Below, in pieces: positions 27,401 through 42,400 of a stretch of 64,000 bases of DNA. The first letter of the stretch is position 1. Each line of letters begins with the position of its first letter. The position numbers and the translations under genes are program-made. Source of the DNA: Ricordea florida (lineage: Eukaryota; Cnidaria; Anthozoa; Corallimorpharia; Ricordeidae); assembly GCA_949710005.1 (NCBI GenBank), contig OX453279.1, positions 9,628,378 to 9,692,377 on the forward strand, given 5' to 3'. Below the pieces are notes generated by a model. The model had not been told where the DNA came from. It saw only the letters and a list, made by a program, of their open reading frames with translations, and did no database searches.

Positions 27401-30400
27401 AGTTTTTTTTTATTAGATACTCATTTCATGTGTCTTACAAGAGCACCTTATTAAAATTAATTGATGCATCCTATACAAACGATACAGCCTGGCAATAATT
27501 CTATTGTACAGCCAACAAAAATGACTGTGTAAGGTAATGTACACTTGTAATGTAATACCGCATACCACAGTGCTGATTGCGACACGGATCACTACCTTGT
27601 CTGCATGAAGGTCCAGTTGCGTCCAAAGAAATTCCATCATGCCTTAAGCAACCCATGAAATGTCGCATCAACACTGCTGCCACTGCCATTTCTGATAAGA
27701 TCTCTCTATTCAATGACATCCTGAGCTCGAAACTTGGGGACTGCCAGGAGCTCGATATAGATGATCATTGGTGCCACATCAGGGACACAACCCATACTGC
27801 AGCACTAATGGCCTTTGGCAAGAAGGAACCTAAAAGCCAAGGCTGGTTCAGTGCAAACATCGTGTTTCTCCAACCTCGTAAAGAGGCATGCCTAGCAGAA
27901 CTACCGGCATAACCCTTCAGCTAGCTCTCTGGAAGCACTCCGAGAGGCCAGACGGCATGTAAAAGAAGAATGCAAGAACTGTGCTACCAACTACTGGATG
28001 AATCTCTGTGCTGAGATCCAGTCAGCTGCTGACACTGGAAATTCATGATGCATGTTTGAGGGCATCAAGAAGGCAATTGGACCTACACAGTCTAAGTGCA
28101 TGCTACTGAAGACATCAACTGGCGAGACCATTACTGACAAATCAAAATTGATGGAGTGCTGAATGGAGCAGTACAGTGAGTTCTGTGGTGGAATGAACTT
28201 TGTCTCACCCTCTGTCCTTGACGACATTGAGACGCTTCCCATATTGCTTGAACTTGATGACACCCCCACCAAAGGAGAACTCTCAAAGGCTATCAAGGAC
28301 AGATCATCTGGAAATGCCCCAGGGCAAGATGGCATCCCGGCCGAATTGTTCAAGTGTGGTGGAAGCCAGTTGCTTGACAGTCTCCATCAGTTGCTGTGCA
28401 GGTGCTGGGAGGAGGGTCCCATCCCACAGGAGATGAGGGACTCTATAATCATAACCCTGTGCAAGAACAAGGGAGACAGCAGCGACCGCAATAACTACCG
28501 TGGCATAGGACTTATGTGCATTGCTGGAAAGCTGTTTGCCTGAGTAGCACTATATCGCCTACAAAAACTCGTTGAGAGAGTCTACCCCAAATTCCAGTGT
28601 GGTTTCCACTCCAATCGCTCATGGACATGATTTTCTCACTGAGGCAACTCCAGGAGAAGTGCAAAGAGCAACAACAACCCCTTTACATTGCATTTATTTA
28701 TTGATCTAACAAGGTCTTTGTCAGTAGAGACGGCCTCTTCAAGGTCCTGGGATTAGTTGGTTGCTCTCCAAAACTCCTTAACTTCATCAAGTCGTTTCAC
28801 GATGGGTCACGGGGTACTGTGCAATATGACAGAAGCATGTCTGAGGCATTCAACATAAACAGCGGCGTGAAACAAGGCTGTGTATTGGCCCCAACTTTCT
28901 TCAACATCTTTTTTCTGTTTTCCTGAAACATGCATTCAAGTCCACTGAAAAAGGCGTCCTGTTATGGCCTCGTTCTGATTGAAAACTCTTCAACCCTACT
29001 TGCCTACGAGCAAAGACCAATGTTCACAAAGTAATCCTATGCGTCTTCCTTTTTGCTGATGATGCTGCCCTTGTTGCTCACAGTGCAGAAAAGCTCCAGA
29101 GCCTTCTTAACCAATTCTCTAGTGCATGCAAGGCCTTCAGACTTACCATTAGCCTAAAGAAGATGAAAGTCGTGTGCCAAGGCAATGAAGCTACGCCTGC
29201 CCTTACCATCAAAGACAACACCTTGGAAGTCATGCCACAGTTTACTTATTTCGGCTCTACCTCCTCCAACAACGCCTGTCTTGATGTGGAGCTTGGAAAG
29301 AGAATTGGTAACTAAAGGCTGCAGCCAACATGGCAAAGCTTTGTGCTCGAGTGTGGGAGAACAGGAAACTAACTACCCATACTAAAATTGCTGTCTATCG
29401 TGCCTGCATCGTGAGCACCTTACTTTATGGCAGCAAGTCTTGGACAACCTATGCTGGGCAGGAGAAGCACTTGAACACATTCCATATGAGATGACTTTGT
29501 CGCGTCCTTTCCATCTCGTGGACGGATAAGGTCTCAAACAATGAGGTACTTGAAAGAGCTGTTAGCCCTCAATGTTTACCCTCCTCAGGCAATGCAAACT
29601 GAAGTGACTATGCCACGTGCACTGAATAGAAGATGGGTAAATCCCCAAGGAGCTGCTGTACAGTGAGCTGGAGTCTGGGTCGAGGCTTGTTGGCAGACCT
29701 AAGCTGCGCTTCAAGGATGTCTGTAAGAGAGACATGCTTGTCACTGGTCTGCCAGCGGGCAACTGGGAGACACATGCTGCAGATGATGGCGAATGGAGGT
29801 CTGTGTGCAGTCAGGCACTTCAGGTAGGAGAGACATGACTGAAAGCTGAAGCCGATGAAAGAAGATCAAAGAGAAAAGCAGCAGCGAAGAAAACAGCATC
29901 AGCAGCATCTGACTATATCTGTGGTATATGCGGCTGTGTCTGCTGTTCCAGAATTGGACATTTAAGTCACAAAAGAAAATGCTGTTGCAAGTGCTCTAAG
30001 TCATGGACATAATGCGACGTCTGCCTACCTGATGTAATGTGCACTTTATTTTGAATTCAAAATAAAGCAATGGAATTCAGTAATAACTGATACACACTCT
30101 GTCAATTCTTGATTGAGAAAAGTGAATAATTATTCTAAGACCAGACATTAAGATAGAAACATATGTGTCTAATAGTCAAGGAAGACTGAGTAACATTTTT
30201 TTTTGGTTAATCCATAGCCACGGCAAGGAGAAGTCACATTCCATCTGCCTTTACATAGACATCTAGCTGCCTTCATCAGCCTGGTAATTAGTACATAACT
30301 TATAATAATATTATGATTATTGTTTGGTGGAAAACCAATAAAAAATGGTTAAATCAGCATGTATATATATACCTCTTCTTAAAAGTGTGGATTTGGTGTT

Positions 30401-33400
30401 TTTTTATCTTTAAAGGCTGTATCTCAGTTGAACTTGCCATTAGAACAAATAGTACCTTCACAAGACCTGTTAAAGAACATCTGTGTAGATCTCCTTCATA
30501 TCCAGGTAAGGTGGCTTGTGCTGTACAAAATGATTTCTACTTGAACCTCTTGCATCTAGCAGAGTCTTAGACTGAATTGGTCTTTTTTCTCAAACTTCTT
30601 CCCTGTAGCACTGTTTTTAATACATGTAACTTGTACCCATGATTTTTCTTGTATAATTAGATAAATTTTTCTCGTGATAATAATTATTATTAAATTTTCA
30701 ACCTCAGATATTGAGCATTTCTAGCCTTCTGATTGGCTCATTCAATCTCAGTTATCAGCTCATTTACCTTTATAGTTTGGCAATATTATAATGGAAAATG
30801 ATCACGGCATTTGCAAGTGTTGCCAAGCTAAAAACTGGCGGAATTAGGGGAATAAGTAGCTTAGACGAGCTTTCTACTGAAGAAATACAAGCACGAAGGG
30901 AAAATGCTGTACTGGCAATTATCAAGAAAGCTAAGTTTTCTTACAGATAAAGAAAGGAATTCTAAGTCTTGTCTGAAACACTGATAAAGGTAACCCTACA
31001 AAAGTAAGAATAAAGTTTACCTATAAAATTTTCAAAAGGTCTTGCAAGACTGTGTACATGTAGCATGACGTTTTTTGGCAAAGCCAAGTGAAGAAATGAC
31101 CGAACAAGAGCTTATTTTAAATCTCATGCAAGATTTTTAGCACGCCTCCAATGAAAAATGATGGATGTTTCACCAAGGGTACTTCAGTAACATTCATTTC
31201 ATATTTAGCTCAATTTTCAGTGATCAAAGCATCTAGATCAATATAATTCCATTTGTACTTGCTGGATCTGAAATTGATGATAGCCAACTCATATCCATTG
31301 TACGCTCATGGAATATTGATTAATTATAGAAAAAAAATTCTTTTAATTGCAAGTTTTAAGTGGTTTAGCCTAGTTACAACCTCTTACATTCTCTACTTAG
31401 CTCCCATGTAGCACTGTTCAGTACTGCCACTAGGTTGCCAAAACAAAAAGACCAACAGATTCAAGCAGGCCCAAGAGTTGAAAAATGCATATATTTAGTT
31501 TTGTGTTCACAAGGGAATACCTGTGTGCTCTTTTCCGTAGTACCCTGTATCTAAATTTAATCGGCAGTAACATTAATTACTGTTAATTTACAATATGTTC
31601 TGCATCCTGTGGTCTTCCAATGCTTCTCAATTTAAATTTAAATTTGGGAGCAGGGTTGGGGCAGTGGTGAGAGTGCCCGCCATCAAATAATGTGGCCTGG
31701 TTTGATTCCTGGCCCCAGTGTCATATGTGGGCTGAGTTTTTTGGTTCCCCTCTCTGCTCCGAGAGGTTTTTTTCTTGGTACTCCAGTTTTCCCCTTTCCG
31801 CAAAAACCAACAATTGATTTGATTTAATATAATTATTGGTAAATGAAGAGCTGCTCTGTACATTTGTTGCCAATAAAGCCGATTATTATCATTATTATTA
31901 TTATTATTATTAAATGTAGTCTTTCAAATATGTATTACGTGTTCTTAATGTAAACAGCATGACATACTCACATCACTTACACTACCTTTTTGGGCATCCT
32001 ACAGGTATGTAAGTCAGTTCCAACAATAACTGCTGTTCAACCCAAATTTATTGTTCCTTTGTGAATTCATGAAACCCCTGTTTCCTTGTATGTAACAACA
32101 TGTGTGCATTGATAGCAATTAACACATTGACCATAAAACAAGTTACAAGAAGCGTGGATAGCAAAGTTATTTTCCTACTAGGCTGCTATTTGTGAGATTC
32201 GTGCTGGCCGGTGGGTACGTAATGGTTTCCAGATCAGAAGCCAAGTGCGCTTGTATATGGAGTGTCACTTCTGCAATTCCATGCAGGATTTAGATATTTT
32301 TTTACTGCAGGTATGCTTTATTTTAATGTCAGTCAATATAATAGTCGTAATCCAAACACTTGTTATATATTACTTATTAACCAAGAGTGAGTTCATTACA
32401 TGAAAATATAGGACTGAGGCCTTGATGTATTTGATGTCAATACATCAAGGCTGAGGTAAGTTAATAAGGTATTTATTGCGTGGTCTTTTAAGCACTGGAA
32501 AAAAAAGAAGGGTTTTTCAATATCCGCTTGCATATGCAAGAGGTCATTCAAGATCATGTTCACTGAACCAAAACACACCTAACCATGCAATTGAAACCAG
32601 AAGTGACAGAAGAAAAAGTTTCTTCAAAATTGAGACAACTTTTGTTTATATTTAAAAGTATAGTTTCTTCAAAATTGAGACAACTTTTGTTTATATTTAA
32701 AAGTCCAATTTCTTCAAAATTTAGACAACTTTTGTCTATATTTAAAAGTATAGTTTCTTCAAAATTGAGACAACTTTTGTTTATATTTAAAAGTCCAATT
32801 TCTTCAAGATTTAGACAACTTTTGTCTATATTTAAAAGTATAGTTTCTTCAAAATTGAGACAACTTTTGTTTATATTTAAAAGTATAGTTTCTTCAAAAT
32901 TGAGACAACTTTTGTTTATATTTAAAAGTCCAATTTCTTCAAAATTTAGACAACTTTTGTCTATATTTAAAAGTATAGTTTCTTCAAAATTTAGACAACT
33001 TTTGTTTATATTTAAAAGTCCAATTTCTTCAAAATTTAGACAACTTTTGTCTATATTTAAAAGTATAGTTTCTTCAAAATTGAGACAACTTTTGTTTATA
33101 TTTAAAAGTATAGTTTCTTCAAAATTGAGACAACTTTTGTTTATATTTAAAAGTCCAATTTCTTCAAAATTTAGACAACTTTTGTCTATATTTAAAAGTA
33201 TAGTTTCTTCAAAATTTAGACAACTTTTGTTTATATTTAAAAGTCCAATTTCTTCAAAATTTAGACAACTTTTGTCTATATTTAAAAGTATAGTTTCTTT
33301 AAAATTTAGACAACTTTTGTTTATATTTAAAAGTCCAATTTCTTCAAAATTTAGACAACTTTTGTCTATATTTAAAAGTATAGTTTCTTCAAAATTGAGA

Positions 33401-36400
33401 CAACTTTTGTTTATATTTAAAAGTCCAATTTCTTCAAAATTTAGACAACTTTTGTCTATATTTAAAAGTATAGTTTCTTCAAAATTGAGACAACTTTTGT
33501 TTATATTTAAAAGTCCAATTTCTTCAAAATTTAGACAACTTTTGTCTATATTTAAAAGTATAGTTTCTTCAAAATTGAGACAACTTTTGTTTATATTTAA
33601 AAGTCCAATTTCTTCAAGATTTAGACAACTTTTGTCTATATTTAAAAGTATAGTTTCTTCAAAATTGAGACAACTTTTGTTTATATTTAAAAGTATAGTT
33701 TCTTCAAAATTGAGACAACTTTTGTTTATATTTAAAAATCCAATTTCTTCAAAATTTAGACAACTTTTGTCTATATTTAAAAGTATAGTTTCTTCAAAAT
33801 TGAGACAACTTTTGTTTATATTTAAAAGTATAGTTTCTTCAAAATTGAGACAACTTTTGTTTATATTTAAAAGTCCAATTTCTTCAAAATTGAGACAACT
33901 TTTGTCTATATTTAAAAGTATAGTTTCTTCAAAATTGAGACAACTTTTGTTTATATTTAAAAGTCCAATTTCTTCAAGATTTAGACAACTTTTGTCTATA
34001 TTTAAAAGTATAGTTTCTTCAAAATTGAGACAACTTTTGTTTATATTTAAAAGTATAGTTTCTTCAAAATTGAGACAACTTTTGTTTATATTTAAAAGTC
34101 CAATTTCTTCAAAATTTAGACAACTTTTGTCTATATTTAAAAGTATAGTTTCTTCAAAATTGAGACAACTTTTGTTTATATTTAAAAGTCCAATTTTTTC
34201 AAAATTTAGACAACTTTTGTCTATATTTAAAAGTATAGTTTCTTCAAAATTGAGACAACTTTTGTTTATATTTAAAAGTCCAATTTCTTCAAAATTTAGA
34301 CAACTTTTGTCTATATTTAAAAGTATAGTTTAGTTTCTTCAAAATTGAGACAACTTTTGTTTATATTTAAAAGTCCAATTTCTTCAAAATTTAGACAACT
34401 TTTGTCTATATTTAAAAGTATAGTTTCTTCAAAATTGAGACAACTTTTGTTTATATTTAAAAGTCCAATTTCTTCAAAATTTAGACAACTTTTGTCTATA
34501 TTTAAAAGTATAGTTTCTTCAAAATTGAGACAACTTTTGTTTATATTTAAAAGTCCAATTTCTTCAAAATTTAGACAACTTTTGTCTATATTTAAAAGTA
34601 TAGTTTCTTTAAAATTGAGACAACTTTTGTTTATATTTAAAAGTCCAATTTCTTCAAAATTTAGACAACTTTTGTCTATATTTAAAAGTATAGTTTCTTC
34701 AAAATTGAGACATTTTTTGTGTATATTGAAAAGTCTAATTTCTTCAAAATTTAGACAACTTTTGTCTATATTTAAAAGTACAGTTTCTTCAAAATTGAGT
34801 CAACTTTTGTCTATACTTAAAAGCACAGTATCTTCAAAATTGAGACAACTTTTGTCTATACTTAAAAGTACAGTTTCTTCAAAATTGCGACAACTTTTGT
34901 CTATACTTAAAAGCACAGTTTCTTCAAAATTGAGACAACTTTTGTTTATATTTAAAAGTCCAATTTCTTCAAAATTTAGACAACTTTTGTCTATATTTAA
35001 AAGTATAGTTTCTTCAAAATTGAGACAACTTTTGTTTATATTTAAAAGTCCAATTTCTTCAAAATTTAGACAACTTTTGTCTATATTTAAAAGTATAGTT
35101 TCTTCAAAATTGAGACAACTTTTGTCTATATTTAAAAATGCTTTGAAAACTTTTCACAATGCCTTGTCATCACAAGAAAATCTTGCCCACTTAGCAGCCA
35201 GTCAGAGCACCTGCACTATTGTAGCCATATAACCAAGCTACTTATAACCTTTCCCATTACTGTTCTGTTAATGTAATGGGCTTGAAAATGTTTTCCTTCT
35301 GCATTGAACTCCCACTTTTCTTACCATGGTCACATGTTTAGTTTATACTCTGTGGTTCCTTTCTAACTTATAGAGGTACAATTTACAATTTGTTATAAGT
35401 GGTACAAAGAACACTGGTTGCACTGATGAAGAAAAGTTTCACAAAATTGAATTTCCTTTGAGTGCCAATTTTGCAAATCGCTCCTTAAATTTGTACCAAT
35501 TGTTCACCCTTCATGTAGCATTGGAAAAAAACCACATGTGAAGAGTTTTTTTTCTTTGAACATTTAATATTTGTATTTAATATTGTATTTAATGGTAGAT
35601 TTGTTGTACATATATGTTGTTAGGTGTGTGCCATATTTCTGGATCCTGAAGACTTTATCAACACTATGTTGGACTGGTAGGTAACCTGTTGTATCTCTGT
35701 GTAACATCATTGTATGCACACTCTATAACCAAATTCAACCAAGCGTACTTGCAGTCATTACTTTCCTAAGAACCATCCTGTTTGTACAGTATTTAAGAAA
35801 GCAATTTCCAGTTTCATATTACTTTTATACTGTTGTGAGATAAATTTCGTTGTGAGTTATTAGTAGCAGAATTAAGGGTCTGTGGACTTGACAACAAAGC
35901 TGTCACTGTTTAACATTTTGTTGTTCTCACAAACATTTTTTTCAGTGGTTGATCTTCTCTTGTTTATTTGTTTTTTCCTTTGATAGTTCAGATAAGTATC
36001 GGGGTACTCATTAGGCATCGGACATCGGAGATTTCTCCCGCTACTACGAAGAATTCTCCGGTTAAATTTAGTTGGCCTCAAGTAGTTTCAAATTCAGACA
36101 TGGAGCGCTTTCAGAACATTCTCCTTCTACTTTACACAATTCTCCTGCAGCTACAATTCTTATTGAAAACCCTGAAGTATTTCAACAAGACTGCAAGTAT
36201 GGTGTACAAATGTTCTGAGTGCAATAGTTAATGGTCTAGTTTCAAGATTTTTATGAGGTGGACATAACATATGTATACATTTTGAGATGCGGAAAGTCTT
36301 TGTTGAAAACATGCAGGACCAAACCTATGGATAGTATAATTTGGGTGTATATTTTGTGTAGTTTTAGCCTGAGACAGTGGTTGCAGTTTGGTGTTCCCAC

Positions 36401-39400
36401 TGCGCAAAGTCCTCCCAGTTTTGATGCTGATACTGAAGTGTCCATGGTGGAGGGAATGCTGACACTTCTGGTTACACTCTTAAGCACACGACTCAATCTA
36501 GGTCAGTAACAATTACATCTACTTGTGTTCTTTCTAACTACCTTCCTTGCATCCAAGGGCGTAGCGTCCATATACGCACATACGCCCGTGCGTACAGCTG
36601 AAACCTGGAGAAAAATTATTTTTTTTATTCCTTGAAAGCATTTTTATCATTAAATCGGGATGACTTATAAATTTTTCGCATTGTATTGGTGTCTTTGTAT
36701 CAGTATTTCCTTTATCCTTTTATTAGTCCATAAATGGACAAGAAACGTTAAACGTTCCTTCCCGGGCGTACACCTTCAAAATCTCACACATTACGCCTGG
36801 CATCGTGAACCAAGAACCTGTGCCAACACTACCAAGTGATAGAAAGATGTATCCATCAAGCAGTTGTCTCCATTTTATGGCACACTTTGCTTTTCTATCT
36901 TTCTATTCCTCTTTTCCCATAAAGCTGCACTGTATCTAAAGAAGCCCACACGACCAGATCTTATCCAGGTTTCTTTGGCATGAAGCAGCATAGTTAAGTT
37001 CTCTTGAATGGGATGCTAGACCCTCACAGGTTCCAACATTATATCACAAGTGTTACTTGATTGTCTAAAAAAAGCGACATGGTGTAGAATTCAACCCCGG
37101 ACTTCGTGATTGGACGTACTTGGCTTTGTGTATGTGGTATAGGTTTCTTGGCAGAAGAATACCTTTTTCATTCTATATCCAGGGCTAAGAATTAACTCCA
37201 GTGCTTGGTGGCCAGTCGGGCCAGTTTCCTTGAATTCTTAGTGGCCCATCCCAAAATGAAGTAGCCCTCGATTATTTTTTTTTTGAGAGTCACGTGGCAA
37301 TCACAAAATCAAAATCGCGTCTATATGTTGTGAATGTGGATCGCTCGTGAAATCACTGTTAAAACGACTCGGGATTTCCACTTCAGAACTAAAAATTCGC
37401 TAAAATGGATGATCTTAGAGTCCAGGCAAAGAAACGAAGAGAAAGATAGTCCAATTTAACTACATGTTGAGTTTTATTTTTAACTTTGTACTTCGCGTTA
37501 TTTACATTGCAGTTTTTCGAAATTCTGTAGCATAGTCGCTCATTGGGCGTTCAAACCTTAAGTTTTGGTAGCCCTGGTCAGTTTTAACTCACCACTGGCG
37601 ACCGTGCGACCGACAGTTTTTAGCCCTGTATATCTTCCTCTGATGTTCTTTACAAGGCGCAGGAATAGGGCCTCTTCGGTGGATACCGTTGCGTCCCATC
37701 ACTGTTGTTGCAGTTCGGTTCCTGAACTTGGCATCCAAAACAGGATGACACTAGATTGGACGCTGTTATCTTGAATCCTTCCCTCCTCCTATCCCCCAAA
37801 ATAGGTAACAATTAATCAGGCTCGGGTTGTTCGAAGCAGGGTTTAGGTAACCTAGGGTTAGTGCGAAATTTAAATGAAGATTTGAGAGCTTAAAAAGCAC
37901 ATTTAGTATAATTCTTTTTTTAATACAATCTGATGATTGTATGCTCTGAAAAAAAAATAGAAAGTTATCGGAGAAAATGCTTTTTAACATGAGGAAAAGA
38001 AACCCGGGTTAAAATTTAACCTTGGATTAGCGCTAATCGGTCTTCGAACAACCGGCCCCGGTGACCTCTAAGTTTCATTTTCCGATAGGGATTCGTTGCA
38101 AAAAACAGCCACTCCGTGGAGATGCCACTACAAATTCCCATCTATCTTACATTCCTCAATTACTCTGTACTCTTTGATGATTCTGTGACTCTTACATACT
38201 AAAATATACGTCTTTCTTGTCGATCTGTGTCATGTCTTAGGTCTCAGCGATAAGGAGATCCTACGCCAGGAGATGGTGGCTCAGCTTTGTATGGGAGACA
38301 AGACTCATAGCCAATTGATTGATCTGATATCCTTCTCTAGACCAAATGTATTTGCATTAAAGAGTAGATTTCAGTTTCTAAGAAAGTTATCTTAAATCAG
38401 TAAGCTGAGTAAGGAAATCGCAGGAAAACATAACGTCTTACTACTTAAATCTTGAATTTATCAAAGCTGGAACTTGAACAAAAACGAAATCTAAATTTTA
38501 CTCCTCGCTGTGTTTCTGAAGTTAAGACTGACTGGACTAAAGTGTTTCATTTAACAAATCAACACTCTTTTGCTTGGTCTGCAATCTTGTAGATCATAGG
38601 ATGAGGTCACAAATGGACCAAACCTCAAAAACGAACTGTGTACCGCAGAAGAAGGGTCTCTTTGCAAAGTTTGGAACGTTTTATGGCGTCATTCCTAAGT
38701 CTATGAGAGTTTAGTATCACCCAACTAGTGGACTAATGCAAATGCCGCAGTCTGATTGGCTACGCTACTAGAGGACTATTGGTAATAGTTCTCGAGTACC
38801 GAAATTCGTGACGCTTGCTTTCGTTTTATTCCCAAATAAATATCTCTTCAACTGGTACTTGCGAACTGTATTATTGCCTTTTCTTTCTGACTAGTTGGGT
38901 GATACTAAAACAATTAGACCCTTCGCCCTCAAGGGCTACGGATCAAAAACCCATTCGGCTGTGTCTCATGGGCTATTGACCCGTAGGCCTTGCGGGCTAC
39001 GGGTCTAATTGTTTAGTAGACCCGGCATGCAGAGTGTTGCCTATTCGTTTTTAATATCATCGAGATTTAATGGTAAATGAGAGGGTGTCGAGATTCCTCA
39101 TTAACGTTTTTGTTAACTGTTGCTTTTGTGGTATAACACATTAGCTCTCAGCTCACATTTCAACTCTTGAAATAACCATTTCAATAAAAGGCCGTTCCCT
39201 TTGGCAATGTTCGTCCTCGTTGGTCTGAAAAGGTCCCTCAGTGGGAAAACCCTTAGCTTGTTTTCAGAGTACTGAATCAATAGATCCAAAAGAGAAAAAC
39301 CCTTGACAAACTGTACATTCCAGACAAACCAGGCCAGTGTCATAACACGCAGGAGTTTGAGAGAGTTCTTAGTGAGGTACGTGATGGTGATAGTGCAATA

Positions 39401-42400
39401 CGATCTATTATTATGTCTCTTAGTTAGTACGCGCGCTGTGATTGGTCAATTTAGCGGGCCGTACTTCACTGTACGGCCCACTAAATTCAAAAGTTTGTTT
39501 TGAGATAGTAAATATCTTAGTAAATATCTTACAAACCTCGTTTTCTCGGTCCGCACTGTAAGTTGCGGATGCTCGTCTTTTTCCGCTTAGATTTTTAGAT
39601 AAATTTTAGCGGAAAAACGCGGTCCATAACTTACAGTACGGACCTCGAACTCGGTTAGTAAGAGGTACTTACTTGCGTTCGCTTGGATGCGTATACTCAA
39701 GGTCACGGGTAATCATGTCATGTATGACCGCGGTGCATGATTTCTAAGGGTAATCATGTCAAGTTCGCGCGCTTTGTGAAGCTTGCCGTCAGTGAAGAAG
39801 CAAGAACATGACTTCTAGGTTTGCTTCGTTAATGTATAATTAAACAATTATTAGATTCGGATATTGTGACATCCATAATAACCAAGGTCTCTGTAAGGGT
39901 TATCAGCCTCAGCCTTCGGTTCGGTATCACAAAAACCTCATCCAATAATTGTTTATAATTTGTCATTAGGCTAAGTGTCTTAAACGGTATTATTATATAG
40001 ACGTGACTGTTTTACTGGGAATTACACCACTCGTAAAATTTATTTGAAACTACATCCAGGACCGTAGTGACATATTTTCCATATCCTCACCAGTGAGCAT
40101 ATCGACGACGTCATTTCCCGCCTTGCACGATTCAGTTTGTGTACAAAGCTGCCAAACGAACGTATTAATATGTTTTTGTCTATATACTGAATCGACAATT
40201 ACACGTTAGCTAGGAGATATGAAATTTATGTTCTCGTGGCAAGAAAAATATCTCACTCATTCACTGTGCTCACTCGTGAGATATTGTTCTTACCACTCAA
40301 ACTTAAAATTCATATCTTCTCGCCAATATCTTCTTTTTACCTCATTAGAAAATAACGGTACTTAAAATATGAAGCCTGTTCTGGGCATGGCATCAGAGAG
40401 ACATTCAGTGTTTGATATGGTATTCCACACTAGTGGTTCTTTAAGTAAATTACTGAACTATTTCATTTATTTGGTGCAACGTGGCTTATTGTATCTCTCA
40501 GTTAGTACGCGCGTTGTGATTGGTCAATTTAGCGGGACGTACTTCACTTTACGGCCCGCTAAATTCAAAATTTTGTTTTGGTCGCCAAAATGTCTCCAGA
40601 GATATGAATATCTTGCAAACCTCGTTTTCTCGGTCCGTACTGTAAGTTACGGATTCTCGTTTTTTTTCCGCTCGGATTTATGGCCCAAGCGCAGGCCATA
40701 AATCCGAGCGGGAAAAAAACGAGGATCCGTAATTTACAGTACGGACCGAGAAAACTCGGTTAGTAAGAGGTATGTTTGTGATCTGTCAGGTTGCTGATTA
40801 CAAAGCGCCGGGGTTTGAAAGTGGTGTGATGCAACAAGGCTGCTATGTTCCCAAAGGTGTGGTGCTAGTTTGTTATTGTCATAGCGATCATCTGCTCTGT
40901 TGAGTGTTTCCAACATTCAAACCTGTAGATGCCTCTCTCATATCCATTTGCTCATAGCAAACAAAACCCACTTATTCTTAGTCACTTAATATGTTCTCTC
41001 GTTGACAACTGACATTCTCTGGAGTGAGGCTGTATCTCTTTTGTATGCATTTTCAATACTCGATGACGTCATATGGAATGGCGCCCATATAATACTACTG
41101 TTTCCGATGGGAGAAGAATATAGACGATGTGGTAAATATAATTTCGGTCAATGTCCTTTCTGCTAAAATGGCGGGTTTGTGATTGTTGAAGTAAATTTGG
41201 TCGGTTTTGTGGCGACAATTCTTCTCCACGGGCAGAATTTCTCACTTGTCGTCATGTTGGAGCATGGTGACGTCAGCGCGTCGTTGCTTAACTATTTCTC
41301 GTTTCCCATCACTTCTTGAGCGGTGCCTAGATCATTTTTTTAACCATTGGGAGTATTTAGCCCTTAACTGCACAAAGCCTTTGGAATATGTTCCTGTGAG
41401 AAGGTTTTGGCGCTGTCGTGACGTCATTGAGCAGATAGAACGAAAACATGGCGGCGAGTGATATGTTTAAAATTGTAAAACTAAACACTTTGCATACATA
41501 CCTAGACTTAATTTAAAATTCATTCAGTGTCTTTTGTATCAAAACTACTTGTTAGCCGAGATTCACTGTCTTATACTTTTCGCGCTTTTTGCCTGTAAAA
41601 CATAAGTATGATATTGTTGCTTTTGTGTGTAACCGTATACGCGATCGTTTATTATCAACAGATTCTGTGTGGAAGAATGACTTTGATTTTGTTCATGTGT
41701 TGTTGAGAGCTGTGCAGAAACAAGATGCACAGTCAGCTCTGAGCCGTTACACTGCATAGTAAGTAAAGTTCAAAGGTGTCACCGTAGTACAGGATTTTAA
41801 GTCCTTAGGTAGTATTAGATCTGTGAAAATTCTTTGCACGTCCCTTACTGTTTGGTATGAGGACTTCAGCTTCATCTGTCGGTTTTTTTTTAATTTATGA
41901 GAAGCTACATACCGGAAATGTTCGATTTAGCGCCCAGCTATAAATAAGCGCCCCGCTTTGAATTCGTGCCCCTCGTTAGGCTTAAAATTTGGAAAAAGCG
42001 CCCCACTTCACATCAATCAATCAATCAAGTTATTTATTGTCGATAACGTGGGGAGTGGTCACCCAGTCTCCCGAGCCAGGGGCTCATGTAAGAAACGCTC
42101 GACATATATAATTACAACTACATGTACAAGGGCCTAACCACAACACCGGGTTCTCCATCCCCTACTTTTCGCGAACAGTGTGTGGGTTCTTTAACGTCCC
42201 ACAAAGTCATTACAAACAAGGGTTGTGAGACGGGACCTACGGTTTATCGTCCTTATCTGAGAAGACTAGAAAGTCTAACCATTTACAGATATCATTGCAA
42301 AGGCAGCACTTTCTCCTCAGTTTTCTAAAGACCTTGAGTGATGGTCCGGCCGAGGTTCGAACCCACGACCTCCCGCACGATAGTCCAGTGCTCTACCAAC

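Noticed and set aside
32585..35232. Two long + strand ORFs of 582 and 295 codons
   Set aside because: They are open only because the 45-bp minisatellite unit is a multiple of three. The peptide is a 15-residue repeat without family features, and the array lies in a UBR3 intron.
38327..38349. A normal GT donor at 38348 (AAAT|GTATTT) for exon 13
   Set aside because: It would end the exon in phase 0 but adds residues unlike the family, and no AG acceptor then gives the conserved EFERVLSE frame. The AT-AC reading fits on both sides.
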